Of a stretch of DNA of 45,876 bases, positions 41,597 to 45,876 are shown piece after piece. The DNA comes from CAZADH01 sp964483805. Its GTDB lineage: Bacteria; Muiribacteriota; Ozemobacteria; Ozemobacterales; Ozemobacteraceae. How positions within the stretch are numbered: position 1 is the first letter of the stretch; the number at the start of each line of letters is the position of its first letter. The notes beneath the pieces were generated by a model that saw nothing but the letters and a program-made list of their open reading frames with translations, made no database searches and was not told the origin of the DNA. Location: positions 1-45,876 of the forward strand of contig CAZADH010000013.1 in assembly GCA_964483805.1 (NCBI GenBank). The letters run 5' to 3'. Made by a program: the position numbers and the translations under genes.

Positions 41597-41730
41597 GGCA
41601 ATTCGCAACCCCAATTCATAACCCAACACACGATGTCTTTGGGTTGGTCATCGTCAGCACGACCGTGCACAGGTGGCGGGGCGACACGTGCTGACTGCCC
41701 CTCGAGTGAGTGTGCGTAGAGTTCGGCCAT
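41593..41730 (-). CDS. Small leader reading frame coupled to cas3
   Basis: 45 codons with a good ribosome site (GAGGGG, 3-8 nt before ATG 41730). Its stop overlaps the cas3 ATG (ATGA). It begins MAELYAHSLEGQ, which resembles the usual N-terminus of type I-C Cas3 proteins (YAHSLEG-), but the rest (SARVAPPPVHGRADDDQP...) does not continue the HD domain. It may be a translational-coupling leader or a remnant of a duplicated or rearranged cas3 start. It is too short to be sure it makes a stable protein. Confidence 0.5.
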   Translation of the reverse strand: MAELYAHSLEGQSARVAPPPVHGRADDDQPKDIVCWVMNWGCELP

Positions 41731-41805
41731 ATCCCCTCGTCGTCTCACTGAGGCCTCGGACACTGCCAAGGCCGGGAACCAACGTTCACTTCTAGTGTCG
41801 CCCCT

Positions 41806-41839
41806 ATTGTGCCACAAGCTGGTCTTGTATGACAAGACC
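41806..41839 (-). promoter_or_regulatory. Putative cas operon promoter with overlapping dyad
   Basis: On the minus strand TTGTCA (41835-41830), an 18-nt spacer and CACAAT (41811-41806) precede the small leader frame by about 75 nt. The -35 lies within a perfect inverted repeat, GGTCTTG-N5-CAAGACC (41821-41839), which could be an operator. Confidence 0.4.
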
Positions 41840-41892
41840 GGAAATCATTTTTCTGCAATACAGCATCGGCAGTGGATTATGACCACCATTTG

Positions 41893-42156
41893 CTATGCCT
41901 CTTCATCGAGAACATCAACGCGGCGCACTGGCGGTGTTGGTGTTCGCGACGACCAATTTGCCGCGGCGAATTTCGCAGCTTTGACCTTCTCCGGATCGAT
42001 CTCAAACCGGATGCCGTTGTCACCGGGAAACGGGTGCCGATGGTCGTAACTTTCGTGCATGATCTCGCCTGGGATGCCGTCTGGAAACGCCTTGCATGTC
42101 TTGTTGCCGACGTTGATATGCTTGCACCACAGACAAACGAACCCCGGAACCGTCAT
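41893..42156 (-). CDS. Small conserved Cys-motif protein
   Basis: 87 residues from ATG 42156 with GGGGAGG upstream. The sequence VCLWCKHIN...KTCKAFPDGIPGEI then DHRHPFPGDNGIRFE fits a widespread family of small proteins of unknown function with a CxxC plus a third Cys (possibly metal-binding). It is transcribed toward the cas operon, but a dyad and candidate promoter separate it. The frame is also open upstream, but that part is antisense to other sequence and lacks a start signal. Confidence 0.65.
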   Translation of the reverse strand: MTVPGFVCLWCKHINVGNKTCKAFPDGIPGEIMHESYDHRHPFPGDNGIRFEIDPEKVKAAKFAAANWSSRTPTPPVRRVDVLDEEA

Positions 42157-42215
42157 CGCGCGAACCTCCCCGGGGGGATCAAGAAGCGGTTTCTCGATGG
42201 AGTCGCGCAACGGCA

Positions 42216-42240
42216 TGGCAGGGGAAGGACTCGAACCCAC
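42216..42240 (-). other. tRNA 3'-end relic (T-loop to CCA)
   Basis: On the minus strand GTGGGTTCGAGTCCTTCCCC followed by TGCCA has the form of a tRNA T-arm, acceptor strand and CCA end. No complementary 5' acceptor, D-arm or anticodon arm is found in the 90 nt upstream, so it is not a full tRNA. A 3' tRNA fragment is what integration at a tRNA gene leaves. The rest of the 42157-42446 gap holds no gene I can support. Confidence 0.45.
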
Positions 42241-42446
42241 AAGGCCATCAGCGAAAAAGCCGGCAGATAGGCCTTGGTCGATGGACCGGGCAACCGAAGA
42301 CAGTGGCGTGTGAATACAAAAGATGCTGGCAACGGGCGCGCCGAACTGCCTCGACCAGAACCGGATTGCGCAAAACCAGATCGGTCTCGGCAATCTGGGG
42401 CGGTGCAGTTGGAAGCGACAGTTCTGGTTTCATTCGGCGCACAAAT

Positions 42447-42737
42447 TCAAGCGGCAAGGGCCTGAATGACGGCCTTGGGATTCTTGGCAACCACTCGCAG
42501 AAGGACTTGGGCCGGGCCCTCGGGAACTCGGCGACCTTGTTCCCAATTACGAAGGGTGGCGATGCTGACGCCGATCATCAACGCAAACTCGGCCTGGGAC
42601 TTGTGAAGCTTGGTGCGAATGGCTTTGATGTCGAGTGGAGAGAATTTGAACGATCGCCCAGGAAGCATTTTGCCGCGTTGAATCTTGCCAACCTGTTTGA
42701 TGCCCTCGATGAGGTTGTCGAAATCTTGGGGTTTCAT
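42447..42737 (-). CDS. HigA-like XRE-family antitoxin
   Basis: 96 residues. The C-terminal HTH (KSQAEFALMIGVSIATLRNWEQGRRVP) is of the HigA/NadS type. It would bind the toxin and repress the shared promoter. ATG 42737 overlaps the toxin stop (ATGA), the toxin-first order typical of higBA. Confidence 0.88.
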   Translation of the reverse strand: MKPQDFDNLIEGIKQVGKIQRGKMLPGRSFKFSPLDIKAIRTKLHKSQAEFALMIGVSIATLRNWEQGRRVPEGPAQVLLRVVAKNPKAVIQALAA

Positions 42738-43057
42738 TTCAGGTGCTCCTTTGCGACTTTGGCCAAGATCTTGAGCTGATCAGGCGTGAGATCTTCCTGG
42801 CAGTTCTTCTTGTAAACGGTGACAAAGTAGATCAAGCCCTGGCGTGGTCGCCAGAGGTAGATGACCCGCAGCCCGCCCCGCTTGCCGATGTTCTCGAGAC
42901 CTCAGCGGAACTTGCGCAGGCCAGCGCCGTTCGGGATGACATCGCCGGCATCCGGGTTGTCGATCACAGCGTTTTGGAGAATGCGGTAATGTTCATCGGA
43001 AAGGATTTCCGTGATGAGCCGCATAAACAATTGTGTTTCGATGATCTCCACAACCAT
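42734..43057 (-). pseudogene. HigB/RelE-like toxin with an in-frame TGA
   Basis: The 107-codon frame reads VVEIIETQLFMRLITEILSD...GAGLRKFR, then TGA, then GLENIGKRGGLRVIYLW and YFVTVYKKNCQEDLTPDQ to a stop overlapping the antitoxin. The TGA (about 42905) falls where RelE/HigB relatives have Trp (LRKxRW), so TGG to TGA is the simplest change. The toxin is therefore probably inactive, or the base is an error. Everything else, including the basic active-site region KRGG-RVIY, is preserved. The start is ATG 43057 or GTG 43051. Confidence 0.8.
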
Positions 43058-43086
43058 ACTATACGCCAATGGCGTATAGAGGTCAA
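43058..43086 (-). promoter_or_regulatory. HigBA-type promoter covered by a perfect operator dyad
   Basis: On the minus strand TTGACC (43086-43081), a 17-nt spacer and TATAGT (43063-43058). A perfect 9+3+9 inverted repeat, CTATACGCC-AAT-GGCGTATAG (43059-43079), covers the spacer and -10, ideal for autorepression. The transcript would start near 43051, at the GTG of codon 3, implying a nearly leaderless mRNA. Confidence 0.65.
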
Positions 43087-43294
43087 TACGGCATTGCGCG
43101 CTCGCGCAAACCCCACGCTGATCCCTCCTTCCCCAGCGGAGCCGCGGGGGCGCCTAGCCCACGCGCGCGGCAGCGCGCATCCGGCGGTCGGGTGAACCCG
43201 AGAGCGCGGCAGGCGCAACGCCGAACCGGGGGCGCCCAGCCCCGGCGTTGCGACGGTCGGCCGCGCCACCGCAGAAGATTGGTGGTGAGGCGAG

Positions 43295-43327
43295 TTGATG
43301 GATTACTGGGGAAAAGGTACAATTGTA
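43295..43327 (+). promoter_or_regulatory. Promoter and palindrome of the RHH/MazF module
   Basis: TTGATG (43295-43300), a 17-nt spacer and TACAAT (43318-43323). The palindrome TACAATTGTA (43318-43327) overlaps the -10, as expected for antitoxin autoregulation. The preceding 43100-43280 is very GC-rich with nested inverted repeats and no gene. Confidence 0.55.
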
Positions 43328-43352
43328 AATATCCGACACGGAGGAGAAAATT

Positions 43353-43595
43353 ATGGCGGTGGCAGAGAAGCGCGAGCGGTTGACCATCGACCTTGCGAGC
43401 ACGGAGCATCGGAAAATCAAGGCCTATGCGGCCCTTCGTGGACAGTCTTTGCGAGAATTTGTATTGAGAAGTATCAGAGCGCAAATGGAGCGGGATGAGG
43501 ATGAGGCGGATTTGTTGAAACTCACAACCAAGCCGACCGCGGCGCTTCGCGAGCTCTGGGACAACGATCGGGATGCCGCCTATGACAAAATGTAA
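43353..43595 (+). CDS. Ribbon-helix-helix-type antitoxin
   Basis: 80 residues. The N-terminal part (ERLTIDLASTEHRKIKAYAALRGQSLREFVLRSI) has the strand-helix-helix pattern of RHH antitoxins, followed by an acidic tail. GGAGGAG lies before ATG 43353. The 3' end overlaps the toxin start by 14 nt. It should repress its own promoter and neutralise the MazF-like toxin. Confidence 0.85.
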   Translation: MAVAEKRERLTIDLASTEHRKIKAYAALRGQSLREFVLRSIRAQMERDEDEADLLKLTTKPTAALRELWDNDRDAAYDKM

Positions 43596-43920
43596 GAAAG
43601 GTGCCGTCGTTCTCGCCAAAATTCTGTTCACTGACGGAAGTGAGACCAAGAAACGACCCGTCGTCATCGTGAGCGGGAGCCACTACAACGCCAAGCGGGA
43701 GGAAGTCATCGTTGCGGCCATCACCAGCAACACCATTCGGCGAATCTTCGGGGACATCAAGATCGAGAAATGGAAAGAGGCAGGGCTGCTGTTCCCATCC
43801 GTTGTGACCGGGATCCTGCTATCGATCAAGAAGAGCCTCATCGATAAACAACTTGGAGAAATGAGCGACGAGGACTTGGGGAAGGTGGATGACAATCTTC
43901 AGAGGTGCCTCGGAATCTAG
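43582..43920 (+). CDS. MazF/PemK-like toxin
   Basis: 112 residues from ATG 43582; ATG 43573 is also in frame. The PemK fold is seen in KGAVVLAKILFTDGSETKKRPVVIVSGS, followed by the strand EVIVAAITSN and SVVTGILLSIKKSLIDKQLG. MazF-family toxins are sequence-specific mRNA interferases. The module appears intact, unlike the adjacent HigBA-like one. Confidence 0.85.
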   Translation: MTKCKKGAVVLAKILFTDGSETKKRPVVIVSGSHYNAKREEVIVAAITSNTIRRIFGDIKIEKWKEAGLLFPSVVTGILLSIKKSLIDKQLGEMSDEDLGKVDDNLQRCLGI

Positions 43921-43949
43921 CTGTTGCAGCGATAGATACGGAAACAGGC

Positions 43950-44702
43950 ATGGGAAAGAGAACCGCGAAGATCCTCGCCCCGAAGAAAGGCGCCGTCTTT
44001 GGCTTCGACGAGAAGATCGAGTTTCGGGCCGTGGCCACGGAAGAAACGAAGGATGGCGTTGTCGACATTTCGGAGCAGATCCAATGGCGAAAGCCTGTAA
44101 AGGGGATGGGTCCGACGTTTGCGATGCGTTTCAAGAATCGGGACCATACTACTGTGGCCATTTATCTGAATGGGACCCAGTATGATTCGGTGACGCCGAA
44201 GATTGTTTGCAGGGCCTGCGAAATTCAGCCGCCACCATCGGTCGACGAAAAACTCCTGGCTCAAATCATGATGGCGGAAGGGATAGCGTGCTCCGCCGAG
44301 GAACGTCGAGCGATCGGTTACGTTGTCATCAACCGAGTCCGTTTTCTACCCGGGTATTTCAAGAAGACGCTTGAAGAAGTTATCAGACAGAAAGGCCAGT
44401 TTCACGGCGTCAGCAACGATATCTACAAGTGGCTCGGGTCAGATCGGAGCATCGCCGAAAAACTCAACATTGAACAGTGTCAGCGATATCGAGAAACGCT
44501 GATCATAGCGCGAGAAATTCTTGGTGACCAAAAGTCTGCGGGAGAAAGGCTGTTTGTAGAAGAGGGGAAACACGCATTCTACATGAACAGGGCAACGAAT
44601 GACCCTCCTGATGCGGATAAGTCGCCATTGCTTCGGAGCAAGACCGTGTCTGGAATGCGGCATTCGTTTTATACCAGCACGCGGTATTCTCCGAAAGGCT
44701 GA
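43950..44702 (+). CDS. SleB-type cell-wall hydrolase without signal peptide
   Basis: 250 residues from ATG 43950. The N-terminal about 95 residues are beta-rich (FGFDEKIEFRAVATEETKDG). The C-terminal half is a Hydrolase_2/SleB-like domain: LLAQIMMAEGIACSAEERRA (catalytic-type Glu), AIGYVVINRV, FHGVSNDIYKWL, and KHAFYMNRATND. These enzymes cut peptidoglycan glycan strands. There is no signal peptide or membrane segment, so export would need another route (a phage-like or contact-dependent delivery system) or lysis. The secreted protein encoded 19 nt downstream could be its periplasmic partner. Confidence 0.75.
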   Translation: MGKRTAKILAPKKGAVFGFDEKIEFRAVATEETKDGVVDISEQIQWRKPVKGMGPTFAMRFKNRDHTTVAIYLNGTQYDSVTPKIVCRACEIQPPPSVDEKLLAQIMMAEGIACSAEERRAIGYVVINRVRFLPGYFKKTLEEVIRQKGQFHGVSNDIYKWLGSDRSIAEKLNIEQCQRYRETLIIAREILGDQKSAGERLFVEEGKHAFYMNRATNDPPDADKSPLLRSKTVSGMRHSFYTSTRYSPKG

Positions 44703-44721
44703 TTCGTAGGTGGTGAGAGCG

Positions 44722-45774
44722 ATGCGTTTCCCGTTGATGACGGTGTTGTTGTGTGTCCTGTTTACTTTCTGCGACGAGCCGCGGGCCTCGGCGCTGGAAC
44801 CAGGATACTGCCCGATGAGTGTTGCATGGGTGCGAGAACACCGCTTCCCGATGAGAATGATTGGCCGGTTCTCTGTCGAGAAAGCGCCCAGTCGTCTGCC
44901 CATTGGAAACGGAGGCGTGCATCTTTCATCGACAAATCGCGATGGTGCCGGCATGGCCGTCACTATTCACGGGACGGCGAAAGACGGGACCAAATGGGAG
45001 GCGATGATCAGTGGCGGGTGTTGCACAAACGCCTTCGAGGTCCACACTGCCGACCTGGACAACAACGGGAAACAAGACGTTATATTTACATTCCGCGTTG
45101 CCGCGACCGGACTTGAAGGTGAATTTGAGCATCTGATGTTGCTGTTCGATGCGAGCGGGTTGCCAACCCCTTACCTGTCGGTTGGTTGTTGCCTCGACGA
45201 GGCCGACAAAATGCTCGACTTTGTTGACCTCGATGACGACGGGCATGCAGAAGTTTTTGATCAGGCCATGCAAAACGAGGAGTGGCGGTTTGCGGTCTAT
45301 CGTGCGGATAACACCAGGTGGCATTGCGTATCGCGGTGGCCTTGTGTGCCCAGTGTGCCGATGGTTCTTCAGAATCGGCCTTGTGGAACGATACGATACC
45401 CACGTTCGTTGGACACAACGCAACCCGTTATCAGTGGCCGGATGCTGAGCTTTTTAGAGGGTCGGGATCGCCCGGCGATTGTGTTGGAAAGATCGAGGGG
45501 CGCAACTGAGACAATCCGGTTGCGATACGACACGGACCTTCATTGTGTGCTGGTTGCGGACACGCCATCTTGCCGGCGGATTCTCTTCGGAAATGCCCAT
45601 GACGACGAGTGGAAGCGGACGTTGACGGAGCTGGCGTCAGGATCCCCGCATTTCTATGGCCTGGGAGAACTTGGCCTTCCTCCTTGGTTTGGTGAACCCA
45701 ACCGGACCGCGCCGATGATCGCGTGGTTTCGGTCAGGATTCTCAGACAGAGATCGGCACGGTCTTCAACGCTGA
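44722..45774 (+). CDS. Secreted FG-GAP-like hypothetical protein
   Basis: 350 residues from ATG 44722 (GTG 44710/44713 possible). The signal peptide is LMTVLLCVLFTFCDEPRASA. The mature protein has two acidic Dx[DN]xxG loops, ADLDNNGKQDVIF and VDLDDDGHAEVF, as in FG-GAP/VCBS calcium-binding blades, plus several Cys (SGGCCTNAF, SVGCCLDEAD). No enzymatic motif is seen. It lies directly after the cell-wall hydrolase in the same direction and is probably co-transcribed. It could be a periplasmic immunity protein or simply a secreted binding protein. Confidence 0.65.
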   Translation: MRFPLMTVLLCVLFTFCDEPRASALEPGYCPMSVAWVREHRFPMRMIGRFSVEKAPSRLPIGNGGVHLSSTNRDGAGMAVTIHGTAKDGTKWEAMISGGCCTNAFEVHTADLDNNGKQDVIFTFRVAATGLEGEFEHLMLLFDASGLPTPYLSVGCCLDEADKMLDFVDLDDDGHAEVFDQAMQNEEWRFAVYRADNTRWHCVSRWPCVPSVPMVLQNRPCGTIRYPRSLDTTQPVISGRMLSFLEGRDRPAIVLERSRGATETIRLRYDTDLHCVLVADTPSCRRILFGNAHDDEWKRTLTELASGSPHFYGLGELGLPPWFGEPNRTAPMIAWFRSGFSDRDRHGLQR

Positions 45775-45807
45775 GTTGGCCGCGCCACCGCTCATTCACT
45801 TGTTCGA

Positions 45808-45876
45808 GTTTCAATCCACGCGCCCTGTGTAACGTCGCTCTGCGAGTCTAGTTTCAATCCACGCGCCCCGCCACCA
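45808..45876 (-). CRISPR. Trailer end of a type I-C CRISPR array
   Basis: The 18-nt repeat core GTTTCAATCCACGCGCCC occurs at 45808-45825 and 45851-45868. Its reverse complement ends in GCGTGGATTGAAAC, the classic type I-C repeat end. In that orientation the array is read leftward like the cas genes, so the part inside the window is the leader-distal end. The spacing of only 43 nt implies a degenerate terminal repeat and/or truncated last spacer. The array continues beyond the window. Confidence 0.65.

Noticed and set aside
42213..42300. Complete tRNA gene
   Set aside because: Only the T-arm and CCA end are recognisable; there is no matching 5' acceptor, D-arm or anticodon arm.
42905..42910. 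TGA read as Trp (alternative genetic code or recoding) in the HigB-like toxin
   Set aside because: Many other genes here end at TGA with normal lengths, and no recoding element is visible; a point mutation is simpler.
43140..43260. Integron attC-like folded GC-rich region between the toxin-antitoxin modules
   Set aside because: It has nested inverted repeats, but the boxes do not match RYYYAAC/GTTRRRY and no integrase is present.

Overview
The window is a high-GC (clearly GC-rich by eye) chromosomal segment from a diderm bacterium: it encodes a TolC-type outer-membrane protein with a MacA/MacB-type exporter and three large lipoproteins with standard lipoboxes. TGA, TAA and TAG are all used as stops, so the standard bacterial code applies. 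Large secreted lipoproteins with FN3, Ig-like, C1-peptidase, FGE-sulfatase and DUF1566 modules point to an environmental, poorly characterised lineage; the phylum cannot be fixed from sequence reading alone.

Layout. 1-2.1 kb: the start of a leftward membrane sensor that runs off the window. 2.1-3.7 kb: a STAS protein and a cyclic-nucleotide-binding/CpaE-TadZ-like ATPase fusion. 3.7-4.0 kb: a DUF1232 membrane protein (leftward). 4.3-10.8 kb: an export operon (MFS, TolC, MacA, a MacB-type ATPase that has lost its P-loop through an 11-nt deletion and frameshift, MacB-type permease). 11.0-21.2 kb: two giant lipoproteins. 21.3-24.0 kb: a HEAT-repeat membrane protein. 24.8-27.3 kb: a two-gene unit pairing a membrane-anchored protein carrying three proline-rich YGVR repeats with a radical SAM/SPASM enzyme, a candidate peptide-modification system. 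27.1-32.4 kb: a membrane protein, a hypothetical, a metallophosphoesterase, a small secreted protein, a broken GNAT gene, and a third lipoprotein that shares its N-terminal module with the two giant ones.

32.6-41.7 kb is a complete leftward type I-C CRISPR-Cas operon (cas3-cas5-cas8c-cas7-[mntA-hepT]-cas4-cas1-cas2). A HEPN/nucleotidyltransferase toxin-antitoxin pair is inserted between cas7 and cas4 without interrupting the operon. The trailer end of a matching CRISPR array appears only at the right edge (45.8 kb), about 4 kb upstream of cas3. Between them lies an accessory stretch of lower GC: a small Cys-containing protein, a tRNA 3'-end relic, a HigBA-like module whose toxin has an in-frame TGA, an intact RHH/MazF module, a SleB-type cell-wall hydrolase without a signal peptide, and a secreted protein directly downstream.

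Over these genes lies a second layer: the short dyad ATAC-N3-GTAT occurs nine times exactly, in different reading frames and between convergent genes, and all copies lie left of 33.6 kb. This looks like a DNA-level signal rather than a protein one.
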